Positions 11,995 through 24,618 of a stretch of DNA of 64,000 nucleotides are shown in pieces. Below the pieces are notes generated by a model. That model was given only the letters and a program-made list of their open reading frames with translations. It was not told the origin of the DNA and did not search any database. Origin of the DNA: Aphidius gifuensis (Eukaryota > Arthropoda > Insecta > Hymenoptera > Braconidae); NCBI RefSeq assembly GCF_014905175.1, contig NC_057790.1:10535298-10599297 (forward strand), written 5' to 3'. A program made the translations under genes and the position numbers. Position 1 is the first letter of the stretch. Each line of letters begins with the position of its first letter.

Positions 11995-12540
11995 AATTAA
12001 AAAATGATGAAACAGTTGCTGAAGCAACTGTGCCTGCCCTGCGGGGGGAATTTTAATTTCTTTATTGAAATTCGTGATTACAAATTTATTTTATTCTCTA
12101 TTGCTATAATGATTACTGTGGCAACTAAAAATTATGCATCCATTTTGTTTGTTCCTTCCATATTTTTTTAAGTAAATTTAGTATCTTTACTTGGTTTATT
12201 AAATTTTTTTTATTCGAATTTTATTTTACTTCATAATCATTGTCGTCTGCTAATGTTATTGTTCTTTTTTTTGATAATCTTCCTGTCATTGCATATATAA
12301 ATTCTACTTCATTTATTGCTATTATGACTGCGGTGATATCTATATAATAACATTATCAGCATTGAAAATTTTCTTTTTTTTTTTTTTTTTGCTAAAATAA
12401 TTTTACCTGCAGATGAATTATTTGGTAAATGATTTCTTGTATTTTTTCAATTCAAAATTAATCTTTATTATATTTTCATTTTCCTCATCGTCTTCTGATT
12501 TCATATTAGCCTCTACTGGTATCATTCTTTCTTTATTCCC
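11995..12540 (-). pseudogene. possible coding remnant, unrecognised
   Basis: Minus-strand segments look protein-like although short: an acidic run at about 12440-12540 (VEANMKSEDDEENENII), then, further on, ITAVIIAINEVEFIYAMTG with LADDNDY (about 12230-12340). A weaker duplicate of the latter lies near 12070-12125. Frames differ and stops intervene. I do not recognise a family, and chance cannot be excluded. A short palindrome (CAGTTGCTGAAGCAACTG) lies at about 12012. Confidence 0.25.
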
Positions 12541-12559
12541 GCATAGAAAAAAATATAAC

Positions 12560-12760
12560 TGGGAAATATATCTATTTGGCCCTCAGAATATATCTTGTGA
12601 AAATATATCCAGAAACTATAATATGAATACATTTTGCTAGTTACAACCTCTTAATTATATCCTACTAATATTCAGATATATATTCTAAATATTTGTGAAA
12701 CTCAATAAACACAAAATATAAAACGGCTATATCTCAAAAATATATTATGAGATATACAGG
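12560..12760. repeat. ATATATC word cluster
   Basis: GAAATATATC, GAATATATC and AAATATATT(A/C) words recur within 200 bp in both orientations. The pattern resembles the word-array elements elsewhere in the window. Confidence 0.4.
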
Positions 12761-12974
12761 ATGCTTCGTAAGTCGCGGGTGGTAGGTATACCACGAGATT
12801 ATACGTGAAATTTTAAATAGTACATGTTTTTAAATTTTGAGTCTACGACGCTTTGTGCCTGAGTTATTAACGTTTGAAGTCGACCAATCAGAATCGAGCG
12901 TCGATAATTATTATCATTATGGCGTCTGAATCCACGTGTGTGTTTACGCACCATGGATCAAATTGTTTTTGTTT

Positions 12975-13376
12975 TGTCCCATTTGTATCGTATTTTTCCT
13001 GATATTCAGTAATTTTTCCTTCATATTTACTGATATTTTTCTTATTTATTTTATTTTTCGTTATATTCAGTAAGTTTTCCTCGATATTTACTGATATTTT
13101 CCTGATATTTTCCCATAATTATCGGATTTTTCTTCATATTCAGCGATTTTTTTTTTTATATTCAGTAATTTTTCCTTCATAATTACTGATATTTTCCCAT
13201 ATTTATTGTTTTATTCTTTATATTCATGGATGTTTCTTTGATATTTTCCTATTTTTTTCTACATTTTCCTTCATTTTTGCTGATATTTTCCCATATGTAT
13301 CGTAGTTTTCTTCATATTCTGTGATTTTTCCTTCATATTTACTGATATTTCCCATATATATCGTATTTTCCTTTAT
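12975..13376. repeat. degenerate array of TATTTACTGATATTTTCC words
   Basis: About ten irregular copies of TTC(A/C)TATTTACTGATATTT and TATTCAGTAATTTTTCC, spaced about 30-60 bp apart. Confidence 0.65.
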
Positions 13377-13436
13377 ATCATGAGACCCGGTAGGGTCTCT
13401 CGTTAAAGTTGTTCAAAAACGAGAGACTGCCGGGGA
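13377..13436 (-). repeat. terminal hairpin of an element (GAGACC-CTACC-GGTCTC type)
   Basis: On the minus strand the hairpin GAGACCCTACCGGGTCTC is followed by ATGAT and then A. Matching ends occur at 40254-40277 and 59955-59977. Confidence 0.5.
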
Positions 13437-13878
13437 TATATGTCTTTTAAGTTCGTGTGTGTGACGTCATTGATTTATAGTCAAGTCCATATCTTTTGAT
13501 TGAGCAATCGAAAAAAAAAATAACAACAGTTTGACTATGTAAATCGAGGTTCCTCTTTCAAATGAGCCTATTATCGGATTTTTCGGTGCATTATTTAAAA
13601 AGATATAAATATATGATAAACCGGCCCCCCGTTTTTTTGTAAAAAATAAATTTCTGTCGATTTTGTCGATATTTGAAGTTTTTACCAAGTTGGCGTCCTG
13701 TATCTGATAAATTCGCCCGAGAATATTGGTTGGTCATCCTGCTCTATCTGATTAGCAGTATGTCATATGGCAGCGAAAGTTTAAAAAAGGCGTAGCGATG
13801 CTGCGCGCACCATACCTTGTTTTTTATCATTTCCTGTGATTTCTAGGGCCTCTCATTATTTTGGGAATATCCAAATTT

Positions 13879-14694
13879 AGTGCCGTGGCCCCCGCGGTAA
13901 GGGACGTGACTTATCGTCCATACTGGTCTCCATGACCGTCCGTTGTCATTTTTATTTTTCCACTAGTTTCGTCTAGTTTTGCCATGTTGAAAACAATGGA
14001 CTTAGAAAAAAAAAATTAAATTTTACAAAAAAAACTAAGTCCCTTAAAAAAAAAAAATTTAGATATCTGGATTATTTTACTTAGCTAGATTTTTCACTTA
14101 GCTGTAATTGTAGCCACACAATCATTATCTGCATTATTTTACTTAGCAAGATTATTTACTTAGCTTCAGTTATAGCCACACAATCGATATCTACATTATT
14201 TTACTTAGCTAGATTTTTTACTTAGCTGTATATGTAACCACACAATCAATACCTACATTATTTTACTTAGCTAGATTTTTTACTTAGCTGTAATTGTAAC
14301 CACACAATCAATACCTACATTATTTTACTTAGCTAGATTTTTTACTTAGCTTTAATTTCAGCCACACAATCGATATCTACATTATTTTACTTAGCTAGAT
14401 TTTTTACTTAGCTTCAATTACAGCCACACAATCAATATCTACATCATTTTACTTAGCTAGATTTGTTACTTAGCTGTAATTGTAGCCACAATCAATATCT
14501 ACATCATTTTACTTAGCTAGATTTTTTACTTCCCTACATCTAAGGCTAAGCTGAGTTCCTTTTTTTTCTAAGTACATTATTTATAACCTGGCAAATCTAG
14601 ACGAAACTAGTCAAAAAATAAAAATGACAACGGACGGTCATGGAGACCAGTATGGACGATAAGTCACGTCCCTCGCCACGGGGGCCACGGCACT
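13879..14694. mobile_element. 0.8-kb TIR element carrying a 62-bp tandem array
   Basis: AGTGCCGTGGCCCCCG at the left and its near-complement CGGGGGCCACGGCACT at the right bound arms of about 105 bp that include GACGTGACTTATCGTCCATA and CGTCTAGTTTTGCC or complements. The interior (about 14075-14535) is seven copies of a 62-bp unit built from ACTTAGCTAGATTTTTTACT and GCCACACAATC. It has no coding capacity. Confidence 0.85.
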
Positions 14695-14699
14695 GAATT

Positions 14700-15039
14700 C
14701 GAGTGCGTCCATTATTTTTACTAACCAAAATAATAGTTGTATGAAACGACTCATGTTAAAAATTGTAAGTACATTAGTTAACAAATTAACATTGGCAAGC
14801 ACAACTGTAGTTGCGTACGCTGGTTATTGCGCAGGATTGTTTTGCCAATAATTTTGAATCTTTGCTGCGATCTGCGATACTGCAAGGCAGTATTAAACGT
14901 ATGACATTATCAGACATTATCGTCAAACTATCCAACGCTGAACACTGCCTCAAAATATTGCGGGAAAACGTTTGGATATTGCTTTATATTTTATTGTTGT
15001 GTGTGTGCTACTACGAAGTTGCCATATTTTATTAAAGAA
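14700..15039. other. no recognised gene
   Basis: A 74-codon open frame on the plus strand (14811-15035) begins at a non-ATG codon and has no recognisable motif. I treat it as chance. Confidence 0.35.
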
Positions 15040-15910
15040 AAAAACCAATCAACGAATTTTGAACTCATCAATTGTCAGTATTTGTAATCATTGTTGAAAT
15101 AATGCATATACAATAATAATACATAATACATAAATAACAGTATTTTATAAGAATATTATTGATACATAGTGTATAAGCTTTCAGTGTCTGTACTTTTTAC
15201 CAAGTTGAACCCAGATGCCATCTGAAATACTTCCGCGAATCTCCAGTCAGTATTTCAGATCACAGTGTGATAAAAACTATTCATCAATCAACTAGTTATT
15301 GAATTTGTAGCTATTGTTGAAATAATATTTATAAAATAATTATAAAATAATAATATTTATTGATGATAGTAATATATAGAGCTTTTAGTGCCCCTAATTT
15401 ATACAAAGTTAAATCTCGATGCGATCTGAAATACTTCCACGAATTCCCAGTCAGTATTTTAGATCGTAGTGTGACAGAAATTATTTACCAATCAACTAGT
15501 TACATTAAATTTGTAGCTATTGTTGGAATAATATTCATAAAATAATAATATTCATTGATGATAATCATATATGGAGCTTCTAGTGCCTCTAATTTATACA
15601 AAGTTAAATCTCGATGTGATCTGAAATACTTCTACGAATCCCCAGTCGGTATTTCAGATCATAGTGACAAAAATTATTCACTAATCAACTAGTTGATAAA
15701 TTTCTAGCTATTGTGGGAATAATATTTATTGACAATAATAATATATAGAGCTTCTAGTGCCTGTACTGTTTACCAATTTTTTACTCGCCACGATCTGAAA
15801 TACTTCTGAGAGATATCCATGGCATTATTTTAGATCGCAGCAAGAAAATAATTGGTGTATATACTGAAAAACCTAGCTTCAGACAGTATTTTAGATCGCA
15901 GTAAAGTGAC
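15040..15910. repeat. tandem repeat, about 175-205 bp, 4-5 copies
   Basis: ATCTGAAATACTTC recurs at about 15220, 15424, 15620 and 15793. The units share CAATCAACTAGTT, TAGCTATTGTTG and AGAGCTTCTAGTGCC. Confidence 0.8.
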
Positions 15911-16178
15911 TATTGATAGATGGCGTAAGACACCTGCGTGCGCCGTTTGTTGATAAATTTTTTAAAGAAATGCCTTCGTAATGGTGAATTAACGGCCTTG
16001 CCACTAAAATCGGTATCAGTCTGAACTATATAAATTTCTAATGGATTTCTTATTTTTTTATTTCACGTATATTTTTAAAATTATTTTTTTATTTTTTTTT
16101 TTTTTTTGGTAATACAATCATTTATGAATTGATTCATTATTTTTACTTTTAAGGTGAATGTTTAAACAAAAGAAGTTA

Positions 16179-17716
16179 AATAATATACAAAATCAAAAAT
16201 ATAATTATTGTAAAAAACAAACTCGTTAAAGTTGTTCTTTACGTTAGCTTAGTACTACTGTATATAGTAAATTTCTATTCAATTTAACAAAAAAAAATAA
16301 AAAATTCAAACAAACGATGATAAATAATTTAGGAGAATTAAAGCTGCCTGTGTTTGAAAAATAAAATCGAAATAAAAAAATATCACGTTTTATCCTTATT
16401 ACACAAACAAACTTTAACGCCGCGGTTTTCTTCACAATTCCAAGATTAGGTTTTTCAGACGAATACTTTCCAGCAAAGATGCAATTTGATGATCAACAAT
16501 CTCACTATCTTGCATATATCTTGTTATTGGATTAACTTTTCAGCTTGTCTTTAGATGAGCTTGATATTAGATTTTTTGGTATTTGCAGGGTATTTCATAT
16601 AAATTTTTTTGGAAACGTGAATTATATTTCTGTTCTTCTGTATTTTTTTGATAACTCCACCTTCCTTTACAGTTATCACAACACTAGTACAGCTGTAATT
16701 GAGTTGCTGATGAATAACAATCAATAAATCAATCAATGCAAACGACAACTATTCTTGTTTACCTGGGATAGGCATAAAGAAAAGATTTTTCAATTTCTTC
16801 ATTTTCAATTTAAAATATGCTATTTTGGAGTTACATCACATATTTGAGTCCTCTTAAAGAAAAAATTTGTCAGCTGTACCTGATTAATAATCAAAAAAAA
16901 TTTTTGTCAAATACGCCCTGGTAGAAATATTTCTCCGACTTTTCTCCAACTTTTTTCCAACTTTTCTCCGCCTTTTCTCCACCTCTTTACGAAAATCACC
17001 CATAGTTGGAAAAATGGCGGACAAATATCTCCAACCTTTTTCCAGCCAAAAATTTACTCCATTTTTTTCCGACTTTTCTCCAACTTTTTTCCGCCATTTC
17101 TCCAACCTGAAATTTATTCCAACTTTTTTCCAACTTTTTTCCAACCTTCTTCAACCAAAAATTTACTCCAACTTTTTTTCAACTTCTTTCCAACTTTTCT
17201 CCAACCATGGGTCATTTTCGTGAAAAGGTGGAGAAAGTTGGAAAAAAGGCGGAGAAAGTTGGAAAAAGTTGGAGAAATATTTCTACCAGGGCGTGCATAC
17301 GAAATCTGTTTCCTAATAATTTGACGTTTCTATTGAAAAATCATTTATTTGCATGTGATACAATATCGAGTCTTAGATGAAAGTATTGTCGATTATTTTG
17401 AATGGACATATTATGAAATTATATTAAGTCTTAGCTGTCTGTCAACCTGATCTTGGAATTGTGAAGAAAACCGCGGCGTTAAAGTTTGTTTGTGTAATAA
17501 GGATAAAACGTGATATTTTTTTATTTCGATTTTATTTTTCAAACACAGGCAGCTTTAATTCTCCTAAATTATTTATCATCGTTTGTTTGAATTTTTTATT
17601 TTTTTTTGTTAAATTGAATAGAAATTTAGTATATACAGTAGTACTAAGCTAACGTAAAGAACAACTTTAACGAGTTTGTTTTTTACAAAAATTATATTTT
17701 TGATTTTGTATATTAT
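16179..17716. mobile_element. 1.5-kb element with about 265-bp terminal inverted repeats
   Basis: 16179-16447 and 17452-17716 are near-perfect reverse complements (outer AATAATATACAAAATC, inner CAATTCCAAGATNAGG). The identical 63-codon frames found once on each strand lie inside these arms and are therefore not evidence of a gene. A further element is nested at 16913-17294. Confidence 0.85.
16913..17294. mobile_element. word-array fold-back element, CCCTGGTAGAAAT ends, CTCCAACTTTT word
   Basis: It starts ACGCCCTGGTAGAAATATTT and ends in the exact complement. The interior is an irregular series of TTCTCCAACTTTTTTCC words. Near the right end the words switch to the complementary GGAAAAAGTTGGAGAAA. 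No target duplication is seen. The open frames across it are low-complexity artefacts. Confidence 0.75.
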
Positions 17717-18535
17717 TCAGTAATTTTTCAATATTTTTCGTTTTTCGCAAAGTTGTATAGTGTACGCTATCTTTTATTTTTTATATCATGAAAATTCACC
17801 TCAACATTTACATGTGCACATGTAAACAGGCCTGAACAGGCCAACATGTTAACTTGTGAACGTGTATGTGTGTGGCCCTACCCGGCTTCCGTACCACCAC
17901 CATCTTCAGCTAACAAGAATATATCTAATGCTAAAAATGCAGCATCACAAACTGTATTTGCTGTTGCGTGTGCACGATTGCAGTGAAATGTTGATGTATC
18001 ATTAAAAAACCAATAGCCAGGGATGGGCATATTGTGAGTTTTTGAGTTGTTTACAATTATCCATGGATAAAACGTTTAGAACGTTTAAAACAGGATAAAA
18101 CGGATAAAACCCACGTGATCTCTCAGTAACTCAAATTTTGACCATATTTATTTATTCATTTATTTATTTATTTATTTATTTTTAAACCCAGCGGCTTATT
18201 AAGCCAAGAATAGGGCTACAGGATAAAGTTGTATAATTATACAACTTAACAGATAATGACAAATGATAACATTTTACATTGTGGTATTACATAATAAAAG
18301 TTTAAAGTTAAACTGCTGTAATTGTATATAAGTATTTAAATTAATAGCTCGAAATTGTGCTTTATACAATGAAATGACAATATATTCAATTACAAGATGC
18401 AACTTAAATGATAATAATTTGATACCAGGATAAATTACAATAACAGTGTTTGGATAAAACTTTAGTAGATAAAAGAACAAATGGAAAAAAATATCCAGAA
18501 TAGTAAAAAATAGTAACAAATAATAATAATTATAA
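17717..18535. other. no recognised gene
   Basis: Contains an ACATGTGCACATGT palindrome near 17810, a TTTA microsatellite at about 18145-18182, and AT-rich sequence. Confidence 0.4.
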
Positions 18536-18770
18536 TTTTTTTTAGCTACATCTTTTCCTTAGCTACTGCTTGTTCTTAGTCATTTATTTATTTAACAAAT
18601 AAAATACATGTTATTCGTTTTAAAAAAGTAAAAATGTCCAAGGAAAAGCAGTAGCTAAGGAAAAGATGTTGCTCAAAACATAATTTTTCTGGCCACTTTA
18701 ATTCCTTAGCCACATCTTTTCCTTCGCTACTGCTTTTCCTTGGACATTTTTATTTTCAAAAAATAGAATT
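18536..18770. repeat. fold-back repeat with CTTTTCCTTAGCTACTGC word
   Basis: TAGCTACATCTTTTCCTTAG (18543 on) pairs with the complementary GCAGTAGCTAAGGAAAAGATG (from about 18648). A second plus-orientation copy follows near 18706-18745. The same hairpin family recurs at 61366-61516. Confidence 0.7.
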
Positions 18771-19296
18771 ACATGTATTTTATTTCTATAATTTACGTGA
18801 TTTCTGATTTTTAATGTCACCAATCTATCCACCCGACAGGATTTTTGAGTTTCGTTCAGTCAAACTGAAAAACAGAGACTTCCTAATAACTCACTGTCCC
18901 AGAAACTCAAAGCTTTTGGACAACTTATATTCAGATCAGGTGTATGGAATATGAAAGAAAATATCTAATTCTAGTTAATAAACGTCGGGTATTCTTTGTT
19001 TTTGTCGTAAGTTGATCAGAGTAACGTACGAATTTCCGAAACGTTGAATTTCGATAGTTTTTTAACTTTTTTTTCAATTATTGCTCGGGTCAGGGTCAAA
19101 AAATGTTAATACTAATGTTTTAACACGAATCTCATCAGTTTTTAAGTTTACACCCGAGATATCAGGTTTTTTACTGTCAGCAATCTATTCATCCGACAAG
19201 ATTTTCAAGTTTCGTTCAGTCAAACTGAAAAACAAAAACTTTCTAATAACTAACTGTCCCAAATGCTCAAAGCTTTTAAAAATGTTATTTTCAGAT

Positions 19297-20695
19297 GGGA
19301 CCTGAGAACCCGATAAGAAACGGATCAGGATTCCTTATTCAGGAAACCTGACTCATTTCTGGCTCGAATCTGGTCAGGATACCTGAAGATTTCCTTAAGT
19401 CAGGTGACCTTATTCAATCCTGTTCAGAAAAGGAACAGGAAACCTTAACGTATTCTGAATAAGGTTCCCTGATCAGATTCTGACTAGAATAGTATCAGGG
19501 TGAATGAATAAAAAAAATCTGATTTTTTCCATTCAGTTTTCCTGTTCAGAAAAGGAACAGGAAACCTGAGCATATCCTGAATAAGGTTTCCTGATCAGGA
19601 TCTGACTAGAATACTATCAGGATAAATATATTTAATAAATTGACTTTTTTCACACAGTTTTTCTGTTCAGAAAAGGAACAGGAAACCTGAGCATATCCTG
19701 AATAAGGCTTCCTGATCAGGTTCTGACCAGAATACTGTCAGGATAAATATATCAAATAAACTGACTTTTTTTACTCAATTTTCCGGTTCAGAAAAGGAAC
19801 AGGAAACCTTAACGTATTCTGAATAGGGAACCCTGATAACATTCTGATCAGAATACTATCAGGATAAATATATCAAATAAATTGACTTTTTTCACTCAGT
19901 TTTCCTGTTCAGAAAAAGACCAGGAAACCTGAGCATATCCTGAAAAGGGAATCCTGATGAGATTCTGACAAGAATACTATCAGGATAAATATTTTTTAGA
20001 TTTAATTTTAATTTTAATTTTAATTCTAAAACAAAATGACAACGGACAATTTAACAAATTGTTATATTTTATTTTTACGTTAAATTTACGTCGCAAATTC
20101 TAATTTAAGTTTTTTTTAGCTGATGTAATTTATGAAAGCAAAAAATCACATCAGATCATCGATAGACGGCATGGCCGCGCGTGTTAAGGCCCGTAGTTGT
20201 TATCTGAAAGTTCCGAGTTCGCGTCCCGCTAGTGGTTAGGTAATTTAAGTTATATGTTAGGTATATACAGTCTTATCGTTCAATCTGTTTCATCATTAAC
20301 CTTGCTATATAGTAAATTAGTTAACCGATTTACAAAACATCAAATAATAAAAAACAATTTTTTTTTCAAAATTACTTGATCCGTTTCAGATCAGGAATCC
20401 TGTTCCATTCCTGATCAGGTATCCTGGTCAGTTTTCCTGATCCGATTCTGATCAGAATCCTAAAAAAAAGCGTTACATTCTGATCCGTTCTTGAACAGGA
20501 TTCCTGGTTATATTCTAGTCAGGAATCCTGATCCATTCCTGTTCAGGTATCCTGAATCTAACCCTACAATCTGGCCAAGTTTCCTGATCCGGTTCGGATC
20601 AGAATCATAAAAAAGAGCGTTACATTCTGATCAATTCCTGAACAGGATTCCTGATCCGGTTCTGATCAGAACCTTAACTAAATTTCCACTCGGGT
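19297..20695. mobile_element. 1.4-kb word-array element, CCTGATCAGG-like word
   Basis: It interrupts a dispersed repeat whose other copies give the boundaries: left near GGGACCTGAG, right at TTTCCACTCGGGT. The left part repeats GAACAGGAAACCTGAGCATA and TTCCTGATCAGGTTCTGAC at about 120-bp spacing. The right part (20385-20670) repeats the complementary orientation (GATCAGGAATCCTG, CCTGATCCG). A SINE head sits in the middle. No protein is encoded. Confidence 0.7.
20160..20245 (+). repeat. tRNA-derived SINE head
   Basis: A-box-like CATGGCCGCGCGTGTTAAGG and B-box-like GAGTTCGCGTCCCG, about 45 bases apart. The stems are too poor for a tRNA gene. Confidence 0.5.
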
Positions 20696-21144
20696 TGAGT
20701 ATGACAGAAAATCTCTAATACTAGTCGAAGAATGTCGTGTATTCTTCGTTTTTGTGGTAAGTTCTTCCGAGCAACGTACGAGTTTCTGAAAAGTTAAATT
20801 TCCATAATTCCTGACTTATTTCCTCAATTTTCACTCGGGTAAGGTTAAAAAAATCTTAAGACTGATCTTTTAGAACGTATTCTAACAGTTTTTAAGTTTA
20901 TTTACGTGACTTCTGTTTTTTTCTTTGTCACCAATCTATACACCTCATGGGATTTTTGAGTTTTGGTTAGACAAACTGAAAAACAGAAATCAATTTTCCA
21001 TAGTTTTTGACTTCTTTTCTTAACTATTGCTTGGGTCAGGGTCATGAAATGTTGAGAATAACATTTTAGAACGAATTTTATTAGATTTAACACCAATTCA
21101 AATTCGAAGATACCATTTTTACAGGTGAACAAAATTTTCCAGAG

Positions 21145-21949
21145 GAACTGGCGATTTCCGGGACTGTTATGATGTCTCTGCTTCTATCATTACAAAAATT
21201 ATTGTTACCATTTAAAACACACATTAGTAAATAAATGTCACCAAACTAGCCAGATGGTATATACTGACCAGTTTCGTAACTGTCACCAAACAGTACAATC
21301 GGTCACGAAGCGTACAGTTCCGTGACTCACCTCGTTAACAGCGATTAATTCATAGCTTCCGCTACGATCGTAAGTCCGTAGCAAACGTATGCCCACTCTC
21401 ATATTGGCAGCGGCAGCCCACAATTTGTTAATTAGTTAATAACTTGGTTAATTATCGCTAAAAAAATTTGAAAATTTGAGAAAAACTTCTTGATATATAG
21501 ATGAACAATGTTGCCACTGACAAGTTTTTTAATTCTAAAATTTTCTCGACACTTTATTATCTTAAATTTCGAAAAATGTATTTTCTGACCGGCATTACTC
21601 GATAAATTAATAAAAAAAAAAACAATACAAGTAAATTTTTTTAATGTTATTTTTATTATCGCTAAACTATAACAAAACTATATGCCAAGTTTCAAGTCGA
21701 TTCATTAATTATTAACAAAGTTATGACGAGTTTGACCTGGAAAAATAATGTTTTTTTCGAAAAAAAAAATATTAAACTTTATTTTTCAATTTATTAAATA
21801 ACTGTAATTGAATATCATTTATTTGGAAGAAAATATGTTAGTAAATTAATTAATTAAGTAGTAACAAGTTATTATTCGAAGAAAAAACTTAATATTTCTG
21901 TCAATTCCAAAGTTCTTTATGTATCAGAATTAATTTTCGATTTCTATAA
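21145..21949. other. no recognised feature
   Basis: Nothing gene-like is seen. Confidence 0.4.
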
Positions 21950-22040
21950 TCGATCTCGCGGTCAATCGGATAACGCGCTCCCCTCCCGCCCCACAGGTTC
22001 TCGGTTCGATCCCTGTCTTAGATATTTAGTTAAGGAAAAA
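21950..22040 (+). repeat. tRNA-derived SINE head
   Basis: CGCGGTCAATCGGATAACGC resembles a tRNA D-arm/A box, and TTCTCGGTTCGATCCCTG is a strong B box. An A-rich tract follows. Confidence 0.6.
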
Positions 22041-22059
22041 AAAAAAAAAATTCAATTAC

Positions 22060-23211
22060 CTAGAAATTGATCGAATTAACAACAAAATAAATAATCAACT
22101 ACGAAAAAAAAATGAATTTTTTTTTTTTTCTTTTCACATTTTCAACATATCATTAGTTTGATTAGAAAAATAAATCGTTTGTATCAAACAAAAAAATTAT
22201 TTCCTTGAAAACGCTTTTTTGTTTGCAACAAATTATAATTTATTTAATTCATTACTTTTATTGATTGTATTAAGTCATCTGTCATTTGACACAAACATTA
22301 CATCGTTTTAAATGAATGACGATTGTTTTTTTACAAACAGCCACCGTTTAAATAAAAATACTACGTGGCATAACTTTAGAAGTTTATTTCTTAAAAAATA
22401 CCCCCTGCCGTTCGAAACAAGAATGTAGTCTATTATAGGGAACGTAGTAGTGTTAGTGTCAAGGCGTGGTGGGGATACTTTTTAGATATAGTATAGTTTT
22501 TTTCTTGATGAAAACGATCTATCGTTCGACACAAAACGCCATCTGTATGAAATAAACAAATTTCGATTTTTTCTTTCTCCTTACAAAGTAATTATAATTT
22601 ATAAAAAAAAATTTAATTCTCCCATTGAAACACGTTTTCCAGAAATGGATGATAAACTATGTCAAATAGCAACATTTCTGGATCCGATATAAAAAATTTT
22701 TTTTCCCGACTGATACAATAGAAATGATCAAAAATTTATTGTTGAATGAGTTGATCCCCACTGAAAATATATCTCGTTTTACGAAAGTCAAAGCAGCCGT
22801 CACTCGAATAACCATGAGAGTTATAATAATAGTATGTTGTTTATTTTTCTAGTTTTTATCATTTATTTAATTGAATAAATTAGTTAACTTATCTTTCGAT
22901 TGGTTATTGGAAATTTTTTTCATTTATTCATTTTTCTTTAAGCATATTTATTTATTTTTGAATTAATTTTTAATAAAAGTAATAATGATTATACCATTAA
23001 TTAAAATCCACATTAATTTTCTAATGATTTTTATATAAATTTATTCATGATTTATTGAAGTCATAATTTTATAGATATTAGAGGATTTTGAGATATTTTA
23101 TTACAAACTAAAATACCTAGATCAAAGTCTGGTGACACAAAAAAAATACTAGTCGCTAATGAAATTACTCGTTACTTGAATAAGCCAAGGATCAACCCTA
23201 TCTCTGACTGT
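22060..23211. other. no recognised gene
   Basis: Mostly AT-rich. Part of it could belong to the decayed element that follows, but no motif supports this. Confidence 0.35.
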
Positions 23212-23800
23212 TCATTGAAGTGGTAGTAAATAAAAACACATACATATCATATATATCGTTTTTGAACTTGATGACGAATAATTTTTCATTGTAGATGTTA
23301 TACCAACATTTTTTGATTTATCAACTAAAACTTTATTTAATTCACAACGCATTTCATCAAACAAAAAACACATTGCATTATTTACTAGCGTCATACCAAG
23401 AACATTGGGAAAAACATCTTTTGCAGCAGCATGTTGATGCGTTAATTTTCCACTTATATGTATATAGCTTTTTAACTTTAGAACAAAAAAATCTTGGCTT
23501 TGTATTGATATTCTCATTTCATCACTATTATCGAAACTGGTTGATAAAAAATACTGCTTCACGAGCTAATATATTATCAGCTGCGTTTCTTGCTTTGATG
23601 TCGTTTTGATTTTTCGAATATGCAATATCGTGATTTTTAGAGGCTGCGTTCAAACGATTAATTCTCGGATCACCTCTTGCATTTTTAACTTGGTACCTGG
23701 TCCGCAATATAAATAGCCAGGCAGATGAAGTTCAAATGGTAATTTGTTGATTATTTTATCGAGTATTAGTTCTCCACGACGTTTTTTGTTCTTTTCCTTT
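23212..23800 (-). pseudogene. PLA2-like domain protein of a Polinton/adintovirus-type element
   Basis: Minus-strand reading. The N-terminal part (about 23690-23706) carries a CGPGT calcium-loop-like motif. A frameshift follows, then a catalytic-type His-Asp pair (about 23622-23632). This arrangement is known from the phospholipase A2-like domain of parvovirus VP1 and of related proteins in Polinton/adintovirus-like elements of animal genomes. The downstream open part (23212-23562) contains RCELNKVLVDKSKNVGITST, which I believe recurs in such elements but cannot name. Frameshifts and stops show it is decayed. It is divergently placed against the ATPase on the plus strand. Confidence 0.6.
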
Positions 23801-23904
23801 GGTGATCATAGTTTATAACAGACTGATTTGCTGTGGTATAAAACAGTCGAATTTATATTATTTGAGCTCAGTGCTCATCACGATAGTATACCAGAAACAA
23901 GCTC

Positions 23905-24480
23905 TAACATTACCAGTTATAAACGTTGATATAATTACATTAAAAAGTGGTGATGGGTTGATAGAAAAATGACATGGTAATTTATTGCCAAAAACGATAA
24001 TTGGAAGAAATAATTGTGGTAAAACAAACTCTTTAATGATTTTAATGGTTGATTCAAATGGTTTACGATTTCCAAATATTTTCAATTATAGTAAATCATT
24101 ATAGGAACCTAAATATCAATATTTGGAAAAGTTACTAGAACAACTTGAAGAAATAAATTATTATAAATTTTCTGATAATGATCAAGTAGTACCAGTTGAC
24201 AAAGCAAAATCAAATTCGTTGTTTACATTTGATTATGTTGCAACTAAAAAGCAGGATCATATTAAAGCATTTTTTTTTGTATGGGAAGACACAAAGCTTT
24301 TGATTCATTTTATTTATGTCAACCATCTGCACGAATACCTAAATATTTGATACGTGATAATATTAATTTTTGAATTGTCTTCCCACAAGATAATACGAAT
24401 TTAAAGCACATACATCACGATCATGTAAACATTGATATGGAGTATAGTAAATTCCGTCAGATGTGTGTAGATTGTTAGAA
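23905..24480 (+). pseudogene. FtsK/HerA-type packaging ATPase remnant
   Basis: The plus-strand reading has a Walker A P-loop (GRNNCGKT, 24003-24026) followed by FPNIFNYSKSL, and a Walker-B-like segment (SLFTFDY, ending about 24236) where a second acidic residue of the usual DD/DE pair has become Tyr. The family drives genome packaging in Polintons, adintoviruses and related DNA viruses. The frame has an in-frame stop before the P-loop, one after YSKSL, and a frameshift near 24290. It lies between the PLA2-like gene (opposite strand) and the integrase (same strand), the expected neighbours. Confidence 0.65.
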
Positions 24481-24618
24481 AAAAAAATATTGCTTTTTGT
24501 GTATCGATAGAGATAGATAAAGCATAATATAGAAAAAATTTTGACTGCTTTATAGCTATGAATAACAAAACAGTTTGTTAAATTTTATAAGTTAATTGTA
24601 GAATCTTGAAAAGTCAAC

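Larger units (their letters stand above)
18810..21080. repeat. dispersed repeat family, three tandem-like copies
   Basis: Copies of a unit of about 280 bp (CACCAATCTAT..., TTTCGTTCAGTCAAACTGAA, TATTCTTTGTTTTTGT, GCTCGGGTCAGGGTC) lie at 18820-19110, 19150-19296 continued at 20696-20850, and 20920-21080. The middle copy is interrupted by the element at 19297-20695. Confidence 0.7.

Noticed and set aside
14075..14535. CRISPR-like array of 62-bp units
   Set aside because: The whole unit repeats and nothing serves as a spacer; it lies inside a TIR element.
16244..17652. Identical 63-codon open frames on both strands (16244-16435 and 17461-17652)
   Set aside because: They lie inside long terminal inverted repeats, so identity is explained without coding; the composition is low complexity.
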